This document shows positions 44,453 to 56,928 of a stretch of DNA of 64,000 nucleotides, in pieces. The stretch spans positions 1 through 64,000 of the forward strand of contig JAGXTI010000029.1 of assembly GCA_018334015.1 (NCBI GenBank), read 5' to 3'. The translations under genes were made by a program, and so were the position numbers. Source of the stretch: Silanimonas sp. GTDB taxonomy: Bacteria > Pseudomonadota > Gammaproteobacteria > Xanthomonadales > Xanthomonadaceae. Positions within the stretch are counted from its first letter, which is position 1. Each line of letters starts with the position of its first letter. A model generated the notes under the pieces. That model ran no database searches, had not been told where the DNA came from, and was given only the letters and a program-made list of their open reading frames with translations.

Positions 44453-45520
44453 ATGCGTATCGGTATTCCCCGCGAGACCAAGACCCTCGAAGGCCGCGTC
44501 GCCCTCGTGCCCGCCGCCTGCGCCGACCTCGTGCGACGTGGCCACGAGGTGTGGATCGAGAAGGATGCCGGCATCAAGAGCGGTTTCGGCGACGAGGCCT
44601 ACAGCGCGCTCGGCGTGCGCATCGCACCCGATGCCGCCGCGCTCTACGAGAAGGCCGAGCTGGTGGTCAAGGTCAAGGAGCCGATCGAGGGCGACCTCAA
44701 GCACCTGCGCCGCGATCATCTGCTGTTCTGCTACCTGCACCTGGCAGCCGAGCCGGTGCTCACCCGCCGGCTGCTCGACATCGGCCTGACCGGCATCGCC
44801 TTTGAAACCGTCGAGCTCGAGAACGGCGATCTGCCGCTTCTGGCGCCGATGTCGGTGATCGCCGGCCGCATCGGCATCCAGGTCGGCACCCATCTGCTGC
44901 ACCAGCCGATGGGCGGTAAGGGCAAGCTGCTTGGCGGCCTGCCCTCGACCGAGCGCGGCAAGGTGGTGGTGTTCGGCGCGGGCATGGCCGGCGGCAATTC
45001 GGCGGCACTGGCGGCCTCGGGCGGTGCCAACGTGGTGGTCTTCGAGAAGCGCCAGGACCGCATGGCGCAGATGATGGCGCTGGGGGCCAACGTCACCGCG
45101 CTCTACCCCTACGAGGACGTGGTGGCCCGCGAACTGCAATCCGCCGACATCGTCGTCGGTGCGGTGCTGGTCACCGGCGCCAAGGCCCCGAACGTGGTCA
45201 GCCGGTCGATGATCAAGGCGATGGAGCCGGGCAGCGTGCTGGTCGACATCTCGGTCGACCAGGGTGGCTGCTTCGAGACCACCCGCGCCACCACCTGGAA
45301 GGCGCCGACCTACGTCGAGGAAGGCATCACCCATTTCGCGGTGACCAACATGCCGGGCGCGGTGCCGCAGACTTCCTCGCAGGCGATCTGCGCGGCCATC
45401 CTGCCCTGGGTGCAGAAGCTGGCCTCGGGTTCGTGGCACGATTCCGCCGCCCTGGTCCGGGGCATCAATGTGGAGGGCGGGCGGATCGTCCACCCGGCCC
45501 TGAAGGACATGGTCGTCTGA
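44453..45520 (+). CDS. ald: Alanine dehydrogenase
   Basis: Reversible NAD-dependent deamination of alanine to pyruvate and ammonia. The 355-aa protein begins [20 protein letters not shown], has VVKVKEPIE with the catalytic Lys, [12 protein letters not shown] with the catalytic His, and the nucleotide site [19 protein letters not shown]. The start at 44453 is the conserved one. Stands alone between trxB and ftsK. Confidence 0.95.
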   Translation: MRIGIPRETKTLEGRVALVPAACADLVRRGHEVWIEKDAGIKSGFGDEAYSALGVRIAPDAAALYEKAELVVKVKEPIEGDLKHLRRDHLLFCYLHLAAEPVLTRRLLDIGLTGIAFETVELENGDLPLLAPMSVIAGRIGIQVGTHLLHQPMGGKGKLLGGLPSTERGKVVVFGAGMAGGNSAALAASGGANVVVFEKRQDRMAQMMALGANVTALYPYEDVVARELQSADIVVGAVLVTGAKAPNVVSRSMIKAMEPGSVLVDISVDQGGCFETTRATTWKAPTYVEEGITHFAVTNMPGAVPQTSSQAICAAILPWVQKLASGSWHDSAALVRGINVEGGRIVHPALKDMVV

Positions 45521-45569
45521 TCGCCGGGCCGCGCTACACTCCCGGACGAACACCGCCTGGGGTGGCAGC

Positions 45570-47882
45570 GTGCTGATGCAGGGCTGGGAGGGCAGGGCAC
45601 TGGACCGTCGACAGAAACTGTGGCGCGAGGTGGCGCTGGTCGTGGCCGCGCCGCTCCTGCTTTACCTTCTGGCCAGCCTGCTCAGCTACTCGGTGGCCGA
45701 CCCGGGCTGGTCGCGCAACGGCAGCGTCACCGGCGAGATCCAGAACATCGGCGGTCCGGTCGGTGCCCACATCGCCGACGTGATGTTCCTGCTGTTCGGC
45801 CAGATGGCCTACCTGCTGCCCCTGATGCTGGGCGGCGTGGCCTGGGTTGCGCTGTTCGGTACGGGCGGTCAGACCGGGGCGCTCGACCTCGGCCCCGCCC
45901 TGCGACTGGTCGGTATTGTCGGCGTGCTGGTGGCGGGCAGCGGCCTGATGGCCCTGTGGTTCGGGCAAGGCAGTGAGCTGCCGGCCGGAGCCGGCGGCAT
46001 GCTCGGTGGCTTGGTGGGCCACAGCAGCCGCGCCCTGTTCGGGTTGACCGGGGCCTTGCTGCTGCTTCTGGCTCTGGCCATCACTTCGATCACGCTGGCC
46101 ACCGGTCTGTCCTGGTTCGCCTGCATGGAGTGGATCGGCGCCCGTGTGCTGGCCCTGTTCGAGCGTGCCCGCGCCGGTCGTGCCCAAGCCACCGAATGGC
46201 AGCGCACCCGCGTGCTGCGCGAGGAGCGCGAGGAGGTCCGCAAGGTCGAGACGCAAAAACGCGCTCGGCGTGAGCCGGTGCACATCGAAGCCCCCGCACC
46301 GGCCACGGTCGAGCGGAGCGAACGCGCCAAACGCGAGCAGCAGATCCCGCTGTTCAACGCCGTGTCCGAGGGCGGCCTGCCCCCGCTGTCGATCCTCGAT
46401 GAGCCGAAAGTGCAGGAGAAGGGCTACAGCGAGGAAACGCTGGAAACCCTCTCGCGGCAGATCGAGTTCAAGCTCAAGGACTTCCGCATCGATGTGCAGG
46501 TGGTCGGCGCCTATCCGGGGCCGGTCATCACCCGTTTCGAGATGGAGCCAGCCCCGGGCATCAAGGGCAGCCAGATCAGCTCGCTCGACAAGGACATCGC
46601 CCGCGGCCTGTCGGTGAAGTCGGTGCGCGTGGTCGATGTCATTCCCGGCAAGTCGGTGGTCGGCCTCGAGATCCCGAACAGCAAGCGCGAGATGATCTTC
46701 CTCTCCGAGCTGCTGCGCTCCAAGGAATACGACAAATCGCCGAGCCCGCTCACGCTGGCCTTGGGCAAGGACATCGCCGGCCGGCCCACGGTGGCCGATC
46801 TCGCCCGCATGCCGCACCTGCTGGTGGCTGGCACCACCGGCTCGGGCAAGTCGGTGGCGGTCAATGCGATGGTGCTCTCGCTGCTCTACAAGGCCTCCGC
46901 CAAGGACGTGCGGATGCTGATGATCGACCCGAAGATGCTGGAGCTCTCGGTCTACCAGGGCATCCCGCACCTGCTGGCGCCGGTTGTCACCGACATGAAG
47001 GAAGCGGCCAACGGCCTGCGCTGGTGCGTGGCCGAGATGGAGCGCCGCTACAAGTTGATGAGTGCGGTGGGCGTGCGCAACCTGGCCGGCTTCAACCGCA
47101 AGGTCAAGGATGCCCGCGACGCCGGTCAGCCGCTGATGGACCCGCTGTTCAAGCCCAATCCGGAGCTCGGCGAGCAGCCGCGGCCGCTGGAGGAGCTGCC
47201 CTTCATCGTCGTCTTCATCGACGAATTCGCCGACATGATGATGATCGTCGGCAAGAAGGTCGAAGAGTTGATCGCGCGGCTGGCGCAGAAAGCCCGCGCC
47301 GCCGGCATCCATCTCATCCTCGCCACGCAGCGGCCCTCGGTCGACGTCATCACCGGCCTGATCAAGGCCAACATCCCCACCCGCATCGCGTTCCAGGTCT
47401 CGAGCAAGATCGACTCGCGCACGATCCTCGACCAGTCCGGTGCCGAGACCCTGCTCGGCCACGGCGACATGCTCTACCTGCCACCCGGCACCGCACTGCC
47501 CGAGCGCGTGCACGGTGCCTTCGTCTCGGATGAGGAAGTGCACCGCGTGGTCGAGTTCCTCAAAGCGCACGGCGGGGGTGCCGACTACATCGAAGGCGTG
47601 TTGGCCGAGGTGCAGGTGCTGAGCGATGGCGTCGTGGTCGGCGCCAGCGGTCTTCCGGAAGCGGCCAGCCCCGAGGACAGCGAGAACGATCCGCTCTACG
47701 ACCAGGCCGTGGCCTTCGTCACCGAGAGCCGCAAGGCCTCGATCTCTTCGGTGCAACGCCGGCTGAAGATCGGCTACAACCGCGCCGCCCGCCTCGTCGA
47801 GGCCATGGAGCAGGCCGGCATCGTCTCGCCGGCCGAGCACAACGGCGACCGCATGGTGATCGCTCCACCACCGCCACGCTGA
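45570..47882 (+). CDS. ftsK: DNA translocase FtsK
   Basis: Couples cell division with chromosome segregation by pumping DNA toward dif. The 770-aa protein has four N-terminal membrane segments (about 17-40, 66-95, 105-130, 150-185), a short charged linker, the RecA-like motor with Walker [15 protein letters not shown] near 420-433 and [10 protein letters not shown], and a C-terminal winged-helix gamma domain ([19 protein letters not shown]) that reads KOPS. The linker is short compared with E. coli (1329 aa), as in SpoIIIE-type versions. GTG start; TACACT at 45535-45540 may be its -10. Confidence 0.95.
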   Translation: MLMQGWEGRALDRRQKLWREVALVVAAPLLLYLLASLLSYSVADPGWSRNGSVTGEIQNIGGPVGAHIADVMFLLFGQMAYLLPLMLGGVAWVALFGTGGQTGALDLGPALRLVGIVGVLVAGSGLMALWFGQGSELPAGAGGMLGGLVGHSSRALFGLTGALLLLLALAITSITLATGLSWFACMEWIGARVLALFERARAGRAQATEWQRTRVLREEREEVRKVETQKRARREPVHIEAPAPATVERSERAKREQQIPLFNAVSEGGLPPLSILDEPKVQEKGYSEETLETLSRQIEFKLKDFRIDVQVVGAYPGPVITRFEMEPAPGIKGSQISSLDKDIARGLSVKSVRVVDVIPGKSVVGLEIPNSKREMIFLSELLRSKEYDKSPSPLTLALGKDIAGRPTVADLARMPHLLVAGTTGSGKSVAVNAMVLSLLYKASAKDVRMLMIDPKMLELSVYQGIPHLLAPVVTDMKEAANGLRWCVAEMERRYKLMSAVGVRNLAGFNRKVKDARDAGQPLMDPLFKPNPELGEQPRPLEELPFIVVFIDEFADMMMIVGKKVEELIARLAQKARAAGIHLILATQRPSVDVITGLIKANIPTRIAFQVSSKIDSRTILDQSGAETLLGHGDMLYLPPGTALPERVHGAFVSDEEVHRVVEFLKAHGGGADYIEGVLAEVQVLSDGVVVGASGLPEAASPEDSENDPLYDQAVAFVTESRKASISSVQRRLKIGYNRAARLVEAMEQAGIVSPAEHNGDRMVIAPPPPR

Positions 47883-48006
47883 AACCGGGCTGCATCCCGC
47901 AGCCTGACGGCCTTGCTCGCCATCGTCCGTTCAGCCACCGGGCCGGAGACTGCGTGCTGTTCGCTCCTTCACGACCCTGCTGCCGGTGCCCCACCTCATG
48001 CCCTCG

Positions 48007-48671
48007 ATGACCCTTCGTTCCGGTTACGTTTCGACCCTCGCTCTGGTGCTCTACGCCGTGTCGGCACCGGCCTCCGCCGCGGCCGGGCGCGAGGCGATCG
48101 AGCGTTTCTCCGAAGGCCTGCGCAGCCTCGATGGCCGTTTCGTCCAGCAGGTCTTCGACCCGCAGGGCCGGCCCGGTGAACGCAGCGAGGGCCGGATCGC
48201 CCTCAAGACCCCACGCCAGTTCCGCTGGGAATACCAGCAGCCCTACCAGCAGCTGATCATCGCCGACGGCGATCACGTCTGGCTCTACGACCCCGACCTC
48301 GAGCAGGTCACGGTGCGCGTGCAAAGCCACGAGGAACAGGGCAGCCCGCTGGCCGCCCTGATCGATCCGGGCGAACTCGACCGCCAGTTCATCGTCAGCG
48401 AAGGCGGCCAGCAGGACGGCCTGACCTGGATCGATCTGGCATCCCGCAAGCCCGAGGACGCCGCGGTGTCCTCGGCACGGCTGGCCTTCAAGGCCGATGG
48501 CCTGGCGAAGATGGTGTTCGAAGACCAACTCGGCCAGCGCACCGAAGTCCGCTTCGAGCGGTGGACGCGCAATGCCGCCTTGCCGGCCACGCTGTTCCGC
48601 TTCACGCCGCCGGAAGGCGTTGATGTGGTCGGTGAGGTCCGCGACAGTGCCGAAGTGCGTCCGCTCGTGGA

Positions 48672-48675
<4 letters not shown>
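48007..48675 (+). CDS. lolA: Outer-membrane lipoprotein carrier protein LolA
   Basis: Periplasmic chaperone that carries lipoproteins from LolCDE to LolB. 222 aa with a signal peptide of about 26 residues (cleaved after ASA). Family features are GRFVQQVFDPQG, TPRQFRWEYQQPY and DGDHVWLYDPDLEQV. In-frame ATGs at 47986 and 47998 are alternatives; 48007 gives the most compact signal peptide. Located in ftsK-lolA-rarA-serS, as in E. coli. Confidence 0.93.
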
Positions 48676-51355
<2,680 letters not shown>

Positions 51356-51365
51356 GGCTGCCTGG

Positions 51366-52292
51366 ATGAACGGCGACGAGCTCGACCTCAATGACCTCAA
51401 GCTGTTCGCGCTGGTCGTCGAACACGGCGGCTACGCGGCAGCCGAACGGGCTTCTGGCGTGCCCAAGTCGCGGCTCTCGCGGCGCATCGCCCAGCTTGAG
51501 ATCGACTTCGGCGTGCGGCTGATCCAGCGATCCACCCGCAAGTTCGCGGTCACCGAGGTGGGGCAGAACGTGTTCCGCCATGCCCAGGCCATGCTGGCGC
51601 AGGCCCAGGCTGCGCAGGAGGCCGTGCAGGTGCTCAGTGCGGAGCCGCGTGGCGTCGTGCGCGTGAGCTGCCCGGTCTCGCTCTCGCAGCGGCTGCTCTC
51701 CCGTGTGGTGCCGGGTTTCCTGATCGCCAACCCTAAGGTGCGTCTGCAGATCCACGTGGCCAACCGCCGCGTCGATGTCATCGAGGAAGGTTTCGACGTC
51801 GCCCTGCGCGTGCGCAGCACGCTCGACACCGACGGCGAACTCGCCATGCGCCGTTTCGGCGAATTCCGCGAGTTGCTGGTGGCCAGCCCGATCTACCTTG
51901 CCCGCCATGGCCGGCCTATCGACCCCGCCGCGCTGGCCGATCACGTCACCTTGAGCATGAGCGAGGACGAGGCGCGCCAACTCTGGACCCTGCACGGCCC
52001 CGGTGGCGAGGCGCGCCGGGTCGAGATCAAGCCACGGCTGATGGCGCTCGATTTCCCTTTGCTGCTGGAATCGGCGATGGCCGGCATCGGCATCGCTCTG
52101 GTGCCCGAGGCGGTCTGCGCCGAGGCGGTGCGGGCCGGCCGGCTGGAGGTGGTGATGCCGGCCTGGAGCCTGCAGCAGGGCATCTTCCACGCGGTGTTTC
52201 CTTCGCGCCGCGGCCAGTTGCCCTCGGTGCGCGCCTTCATCGACCACCTCGCCTTGGAGTTCCCGCGCCTCATGGGCGAGTCGCGCCTGTAG
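51366..52292 (+). CDS. LysR-family transcriptional regulator
   Basis: 308 aa. Residues 6-65 form the winged helix (LNDLKLFALVVEHGGYAAAE, then SRLSRRIAQLEIDFGVRLIQRS), and the rest a periplasmic-binding-like effector domain. The closest recognisable group regulates redox or aromatic-compound enzymes (AaeR/DsdC-unlike, LafR/YhjC-like), but the effector is not readable. It starts 10 bp after serS and has no divergently placed target, so its regulon is unknown. Confidence 0.88.
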   Translation: MNGDELDLNDLKLFALVVEHGGYAAAERASGVPKSRLSRRIAQLEIDFGVRLIQRSTRKFAVTEVGQNVFRHAQAMLAQAQAAQEAVQVLSAEPRGVVRVSCPVSLSQRLLSRVVPGFLIANPKVRLQIHVANRRVDVIEEGFDVALRVRSTLDTDGELAMRRFGEFRELLVASPIYLARHGRPIDPAALADHVTLSMSEDEARQLWTLHGPGGEARRVEIKPRLMALDFPLLLESAMAGIGIALVPEAVCAEAVRAGRLEVVMPAWSLQQGIFHAVFPSRRGQLPSVRAFIDHLALEFPRLMGESRL

Positions 52293-52305
52293 AATGCGCT
52301 GCACC

Positions 52306-52395
52306 GGAGGGATGGCCGAGGGGTTTAAGGCAGCGGTCTTGAAAACCGCCGTGGTGGCGACACCACCGTGGGTTCGAATCCCACTCTCTCCGCCA
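52306..52395 (+). tRNA. tRNA-Ser (anticodon TGA)
   Basis: 90 nt including encoded CCA. Acceptor GGAGGGA pairs with TCTCTCC, discriminator G52392; anticodon loop CTTGAAA with TGA at 52340-52342; a long variable arm (GTGGTGGCGACACCAC) typical of serine tRNA; T loop GGTTCGAATCC. A TAGAAT at 52290-52295 is a likely -10, overlapping the end of the LysR gene. Confidence 0.97.
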
Positions 52396-52419
52396 CTGCC
52401 GGCACCGGCTTCAGAGGCT

Positions 52420-52983
52420 TCAGAACTTCATCGGGTCCATGATGGCGTCGAGGTTGAGGTCGTCGCAGAAGGCGAGGAAATCGTCGCGCAGCGCGGCGAT
52501 GTGCATGCTGGCCGGCACGCCGATGGTGACGTGGGCCGAGAACATGTCGGCGCCGGTCTGCATGGCGCGGTAGCGCGAGCATTGCAGGTTCTCGACGGTG
52601 ATGCCCTGGCGGTCGAAGAAATCGGCGAGCTGGTAGAGGATGCCGGGGCGGTCGGAGGCGACCACTTCGACGATGTAGGGCAGCAGGTTGGACTGCGGGG
52701 TCTTGGTGCCGGTGCGGTGCCAGTGCAGACGGAGGCCCTCATCGCGCTCCATCCGCGCCAGCATGGCCTCCAGCTTGGCCACCGCGTCCCAGGAGCCGAC
52801 CGCCAGAGCGATCACCGAGACATCGCGGCCCACCGTGGCCAGCCGGGCATCGGCGAGGTTGCAGCCGGAATCGGCGATGCGCCGCGACACCGCGAGCAGG
52901 GGCGAGTCCGGATGCGTGGTGTAGGCGCTGATCAGCAGGTGGTTCTCGGCCGGCGTCGGGCGGGGAGGCGTGGTGTCGGTCAA
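52420..52983 (-). CDS. gcvR: Glycine cleavage system regulator GcvR
   Basis: Accessory protein that binds GcvA and represses the glycine cleavage operon when glycine is low. 187 aa from a TTG start, composed of two ACT domains (about 15-90 and 100-180; second begins LLPYIVEVVASDRPGILYQL). An upstream start at 53058 is open but adds a non-conserved 25 residues. Divergent from dapA, exactly as in E. coli, which supports the name. Confidence 0.85.
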   Translation of the reverse strand: MTDTTPPRPTPAENHLLISAYTTHPDSPLLAVSRRIADSGCNLADARLATVGRDVSVIALAVGSWDAVAKLEAMLARMERDEGLRLHWHRTGTKTPQSNLLPYIVEVVASDRPGILYQLADFFDRQGITVENLQCSRYRAMQTGADMFSAHVTIGVPASMHIAALRDDFLAFCDDLNLDAIMDPMKF

Positions 52984-53093
52984 AGCAGCGGGTCCGGGTC
53001 GGCGCGGCGCGCCGTGAATGAACGGACAAGCATACTTGCCGGCTTCTTGGCGCGGCAAGTAACATCGCGAGGCCCCACCACGAGTCCTCCGCC

Positions 53094-53999
53094 TTGCACC
53101 TTTCCGGCAGCATCACCGCGCTTGCGACCCCGTTCTCCGCCAGCGGCGGTCTTGATCTCGAGGCTTGGGTGCGGCTGCTCGCCCGGCAAGTCGAAGCCGG
53201 CAGCCGGGCGGTGGTGGTGGCCGGTTCGACCGGCGAGGCTGCTGCCCTCGAGGACAGCGAATACGAGGCCCTGCTGCGCGAGGCGGTGCGCGCCAGCGCC
53301 GGCCGGATCGGCGTGATCGCCGGCACCGGCCTGTCCAACACCGCCCGCACCATCGCCCAGACCCGCCGCGCCGCCGCGCTGGGCGCACAGGCCGCACTGG
53401 TGGTGACGCCGCCCTACGTGCGGCCAACCCAGGCCGGCCTCGTCGCCCATTACCAGGCCGTGGCCGCCGAGGGCGGGCTGCCGGTGATCCTCTACAACGT
53501 GCCGACCCGCACCGGCGTCGACCTGCTGCCGGAGACGGTGGCGCGGCTGGCCGGCCAGCCCGGCATCATCGGCCTCAAGGAGGCGGTGGCCGACCCGGCC
53601 CGCTGGCAGGCCCTGGCCCCGCTGGCCGCCCCCGGTTTCGCCCTGCTCTCGGGTGATGACCCGACCTGCGCTGCCGCCTTCCGGCAAGGGGCGGTGGGGG
53701 TGGTGTCGGTGGCTTCCAACCTTGTGCCTCGGGCCTTCGCCGCGCTCTGCGCCGATGCCGCCGCCTGCCGCTGGGAGGCGGTCGCCGCCCGCGACGCGCT
53801 GCTGGCCCCGCTTTACACCTTCCTCGGCGCGGCACCCAACCCGATCCCGCTCAAGGCCGCGCTCACCGCACTGGGTTTTGGCCAGGGCCTGCGCCTGCCA
53901 CTGCTGCCGCTGGAGCCGGCCCTTTCCGCCGAGTTGCCGGCGCTGCTGGCGCTGATCGCCCGCGTCGAGACCGAAGCCCCGGCCATCCGCGCCGCCTGA
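53094..53999 (+). CDS. dapA: 4-hydroxy-tetrahydrodipicolinate synthase DapA
   Basis: Condenses pyruvate and aspartate semialdehyde, the first committed step to diaminopimelate and lysine. 301-aa TIM barrel with GSTGEAAAL, the catalytic Tyr in ILYNVPTRTG and Schiff-base Lys in IIGLKEAV. Starts with TTG (HLSGSITALATPF follows, matching the family); no closer ATG exists. Confidence 0.95.
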   Translation: MHLSGSITALATPFSASGGLDLEAWVRLLARQVEAGSRAVVVAGSTGEAAALEDSEYEALLREAVRASAGRIGVIAGTGLSNTARTIAQTRRAAALGAQAALVVTPPYVRPTQAGLVAHYQAVAAEGGLPVILYNVPTRTGVDLLPETVARLAGQPGIIGLKEAVADPARWQALAPLAAPGFALLSGDDPTCAAAFRQGAVGVVSVASNLVPRAFAALCADAAACRWEAVAARDALLAPLYTFLGAAPNPIPLKAALTALGFGQGLRLPLLPLEPALSAELPALLALIARVETEAPAIRAA

Positions 54000-54016
54000 T
54001 TTCCCTGGAGTAACCC

Positions 54017-54532
54017 ATGCCTTCAATCCTTCCGCCGCGTCCCGTCCTCGCCGGCCTCGCGCTGGCGCTCGCCGCCAGCACCCTCGGCGGCTGTGCCTGG
54101 TTCCGCGCCGAGCCGCCGTATCTGGCCGCGACCGAGAGCCGGCCGCTGGAAGTGCCGCCCGATCTGGTCCTGCCGTCCTCGGTGAGCGCCCTGCAGGTGC
54201 CGCCCTTGCCGGCCGGCGGTGTGGCGATGCCGGGCAATGCGCCGCCGGCGGTGGTGGGGTCGGCGGGCGGAGCCTTTGTGCTGGCCGACAGCGCCGAAGG
54301 GGCTTTCCGTCGCGTCGGTCTGGCCCTCGGGCGCATCGATGGCGTGGACAGCCACACGCCGGTGCCGGCGCTCAATGCCTACGAAGTGCGTTACGGCGGC
54401 GAAACCCTGCTCGTGCGGCTGCGCCCCGAGGACGGCCAAGTGCGGATCGACGCGATCGGCAGCGATGGCCGGGTGCTCGACACGGCGGCGGCGCGCGGCC
54501 TGCTCGAGACCCTGCGCCAGCGCCTGCAGTAA
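54017..54532 (+). CDS. bamC: BamC-like outer-membrane lipoprotein, short form
   Basis: 171 aa with lipobox LGGC (Cys26). The mature N-terminus YLAATESRPLEVPPDLVLP resembles the BamC lasso region that binds BamD, and the second half is one helix-grip-like domain. E. coli BamC has 344 residues and two such domains, so here one is missing. Position directly after dapA (as E. coli bamC) supports the assignment. Function in the BAM complex is inferred. Confidence 0.75.
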   Translation: MPSILPPRPVLAGLALALAASTLGGCAWFRAEPPYLAATESRPLEVPPDLVLPSSVSALQVPPLPAGGVAMPGNAPPAVVGSAGGAFVLADSAEGAFRRVGLALGRIDGVDSHTPVPALNAYEVRYGGETLLVRLRPEDGQVRIDAIGSDGRVLDTAAARGLLETLRQRLQ

Positions 54533-54536
54533 GGCC

Positions 54537-54860
54537 TCAGCGCAGCAGTTCCTTGCGCTTGCCCGGCTTGCCGTCCCAGTCGGCGGCGTCCGGCAGCGGC
54601 TCCTTGCGGGTGGTGATGACCGGCCATTGCGCGGCCAGTTCGCGGTTGAGGGCGATCATGTCCTCCTGCCCGGCCGGCACATCGTCTTCGGGGTAGATCG
54701 CCTTGGCCGGGCACTCCGGTTCGCACAAGGTGCAGTCGATGCACTCGTCGGGATCGATCACGAGGAAGTTCGGGCCCTCGTGGAAGCAGTCCACCGGGCA
54801 GACTTCGACGCAGTCGGTGTATTTGCAGCGGATGCAGTTCTCGGTGACGACGAAGGGCAT
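54537..54860 (-). CDS. fdxA: Ferredoxin FdxA (7Fe type)
   Basis: 107-aa electron carrier with one 3Fe-4S and one 4Fe-4S cluster. [24 protein letters not shown] begins the cluster domain (Cys9, 12, 17, 21), and [14 protein letters not shown] gives the second group; the C-terminal extension is the FdxA type found in many proteobacteria. Convergent with bamC. Confidence 0.95.
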   Translation of the reverse strand: MPFVVTENCIRCKYTDCVEVCPVDCFHEGPNFLVIDPDECIDCTLCEPECPAKAIYPEDDVPAGQEDMIALNRELAAQWPVITTRKEPLPDAADWDGKPGKRKELLR

Positions 54861-54930
54861 GGGAGCCGGGCGCTCAGTCAGGGGCGTCTAGGGTAGCGCC
54901 GCCGAGCGGCGTGCGAACCCCTGAATGACA

Positions 54931-54950
54931 AAGCCCGGCGTGCCGGGCTT
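54931..54950 (-). terminator. Intrinsic terminator of tRNA-Glu
   Basis: Perfect 9-bp stem AAGCCCGGC / GCCGGGCTT with a 2-nt spacer. On the minus strand it is followed by TTTGTCATT and lies 10 bp past the tRNA gene, a good rho-independent terminator. Confidence 0.75.
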
Positions 54951-54960
54951 GGTCGGGAAT

Positions 54961-55036
54961 TGGCGCTCCCTACGGGATTCGAACCCGTGTTTTAGCCTTG
55001 AGAGGGCCACGTCCTAGGCCTCTAGACGAAGGGAGC
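54961..55036 (-). tRNA. tRNA-Glu (anticodon CTC)
   Basis: 76 nt including encoded CCA on the minus strand. Acceptor GCTCCCT pairs with AGGGAGC, anticodon loop CTCTCAA reads CTC, T arm GGGTTCGAATCCC, D arm GTCTAGAGGCCTAGGAC. It decodes GAG, the commoner Glu codon in this GC-rich DNA. Confidence 0.95.
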
Positions 55037-55041
55037 AAGGG

Positions 55042-55070
55042 TTGGTCGCGTCCTGCGAGTTGGTTACGAT
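55042..55070 (+). promoter_or_regulatory. Promoter of pcnB
   Basis: TTGGTC (55042-55047), 17-bp spacer, TACGAT (55065-55070), initiation near 55077. It supports the pcnB start at 55138 and not an open upstream start at 55042. Confidence 0.5.
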
Positions 55071-55137
55071 AGCCGATTACGAGTCCCCGGCACAAGCGAT
55101 CGAGCCGCCGGCACCGCAACAGGAACACGCAACGCCC

Positions 55138-56382
55138 ATGCCCGATACCGCCGTCGCTCCGCCTCTGGTGATACCTCGCGAGTCGCATCCGATTTCGCGG
55201 CGGAACATCAGCCCGGCGGCCCTCAAGGTCCTCTACGGGCTGCGCGATGCCGGTTACCAGGGCTTCCTCGTCGGCGGCGCGGTGCGCGACCTGCTCGCCG
55301 GGATCCAGCCCAAGGATTTCGACGTGGCCACCGATGCCACGCCGGAGCAGGTGCGCGCCGTGTTCCGCAACTGCCGGCTGATCGGCCGGCGCTTCCGCCT
55401 CGCCCATGTGGTGTTCGGCCGCGAGATCATCGAGGTCGCCACTTTCCGCGCCAACGACGCCGGTGATGGCGAGGGCCGCGAAACCGAGGACGACGGCCGG
55501 CTGCTGCGCGACAACGTCTACGGCAGCATCGAGGATGATGCGGTGCGTCGCGACTTCACCGTCAACGCGCTCTACTACGCGATCGGCGATTTCACGGTGC
55601 GCGATTACGTTGGCGGCTACGCCGATGTGATGGCGCGGCGGCTGCGCCTGATCGGCGAGCCCGAGCAGCGTTATCGCGAAGACCCCGTGCGGCTGCTGCG
55701 TGCGGTCCGACTCGCCGCCAAGCTGGGTTTCAGCATCGATGCGGCGACCGCCGCACCGATGGCGGCGATGGCGCCCTTGCTGGCGGGGTCGGCGTCGGCC
55801 CGTCTGTTCGACGAGTCGGTCAAGCTCTTCCTCGCCGGCCACGCCGAGCCGAGCTTCCTCGCGCTGGAGCAGCACCAGCTGCTGCCGGCCCTGCTGCCGG
55901 AGGCTGCCGCGGCCTTGCGCGCCCATCGCAACGGCAGCCTGCGGACCATGCTGCTCGCGGGCCTGCAAAGCACCGATGCCCGCATCGCCGCCGGCAAGCC
56001 GGTGACCCCGGCCTTCCTCTACGCCGTGCTGCTGTGGCCGGCCTACTGCCGCGAACTGGCGCGCCTGCAGGCCCAGGGTGTCGATCCGGCGGTGGCCCAG
56101 CAGCGCGCCGCCGACCGCGTCACCCTGCACCAGACCCAGCGCATCGCCCTGCCGCGGCGGTTCTCGCTGCCGATGCAGGAGATCTGGATGCTGCAACCGC
56201 GTTTCGCGCTGCGCCAGAAAAAACGTGTCCATCGGCTGCTCGCCCATCCGCGGTTCCGGGCGGCTTACGATTTTCTCGAACTGCGTGCCGGCGTCGCACC
56301 GGAACTCGCCACCGACCTGCAGTTCTGGCGCGAGGCCCAGGCTCAGGCCGGAGCACTTGCCAAGGTGGACGCCGAGGCATGA
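55138..56382 (+). CDS. pcnB: Poly(A) polymerase I PcnB
   Basis: Adds 3' poly(A) tails that speed RNA decay. 414 aa with the nucleotidyltransferase motif FLVGGAVRDLLAGIQPKDFDVAT, and the PAP-distinguishing CRLIGRRFRLAHV, which separates it from CCA-adding enzymes. A basic C-terminal region (RFALRQKKRVHRLLAHPRFR) is RNA-binding. folK begins inside its stop (ATGA), as in many proteobacteria. Confidence 0.93.
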   Translation: MPDTAVAPPLVIPRESHPISRRNISPAALKVLYGLRDAGYQGFLVGGAVRDLLAGIQPKDFDVATDATPEQVRAVFRNCRLIGRRFRLAHVVFGREIIEVATFRANDAGDGEGRETEDDGRLLRDNVYGSIEDDAVRRDFTVNALYYAIGDFTVRDYVGGYADVMARRLRLIGEPEQRYREDPVRLLRAVRLAAKLGFSIDAATAAPMAAMAPLLAGSASARLFDESVKLFLAGHAEPSFLALEQHQLLPALLPEAAAALRAHRNGSLRTMLLAGLQSTDARIAAGKPVTPAFLYAVLLWPAYCRELARLQAQGVDPAVAQQRAADRVTLHQTQRIALPRRFSLPMQEIWMLQPRFALRQKKRVHRLLAHPRFRAAYDFLELRAGVAPELATDLQFWREAQAQAGALAKVDAEA

Positions 56383-56903
56383 GCCCAGGCCCCGGCCTGG
56401 CCGCCGATGGGCAGCCATCGCGCCGTGCCTGGGTCGGGCTCGGCGGCAATCTGGGCGATGTCGCGGCCACCTTCACCGCGGCCCTGCGCGAACTCGAAGC
56501 CGGCCCCGAGCTGCGCCTGCTGCAGGTCTCTAGGCTTTACCGGACGCCACCCTGGGGCCTGCTCGCGCAGCCGGATTTCTTCAACGCGGTGGCGGCCTTC
56601 GACACCCGATGGCCGCCCTTGGCCCTGCTTGATCGCCTGCACGCGATCGAGCGCGTCCACGGCCGCGACCGCGCCCGCGAATCGCGCTGGGGGCCGCGCC
56701 CGCTCGATCTCGACCTGCTGGCCGTCGAGGGCGAGGTGCTCGACAGCCCCAGGCTGCAACTACCGCACCCGCGCATTGCCGAGCGCGCCTTCGTGCTGGT
56801 GCCTTGGACCGAAATCGCGCCCGATCTGGTGCTGCCCGGCCTGGGCCGGATCGCTGACCTGCGCGATGCGCTGGATCGTTCGGGTATCGAGGCGATACCT
56901 TAG
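56379..56903 (+). CDS. folK: 6-hydroxymethyl-7,8-dihydropterin pyrophosphokinase FolK
   Basis: Pyrophosphorylates hydroxymethyl-dihydropterin for folate synthesis. 174 aa with [24 protein letters not shown], the [10 protein letters not shown] motif, and the signature [12 protein letters not shown]. Folate links to the next genes, since PanB uses methylene-tetrahydrofolate. Confidence 0.95.
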   Translation: MSPGPGLAADGQPSRRAWVGLGGNLGDVAATFTAALRELEAGPELRLLQVSRLYRTPPWGLLAQPDFFNAVAAFDTRWPPLALLDRLHAIERVHGRDRARESRWGPRPLDLDLLAVEGEVLDSPRLQLPHPRIAERAFVLVPWTEIAPDLVLPGLGRIADLRDALDRSGIEAIP

Positions 56904-56928
56904 GCGACCGCCTGCCCGCTCCTTGCCG

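Noticed and set aside
52306..52395. tRNA-Ser as an attachment site for a mobile element
   Set aside because: Downstream is ordinary gcvR-dapA DNA with no integrase and no repeated tRNA 3' end.
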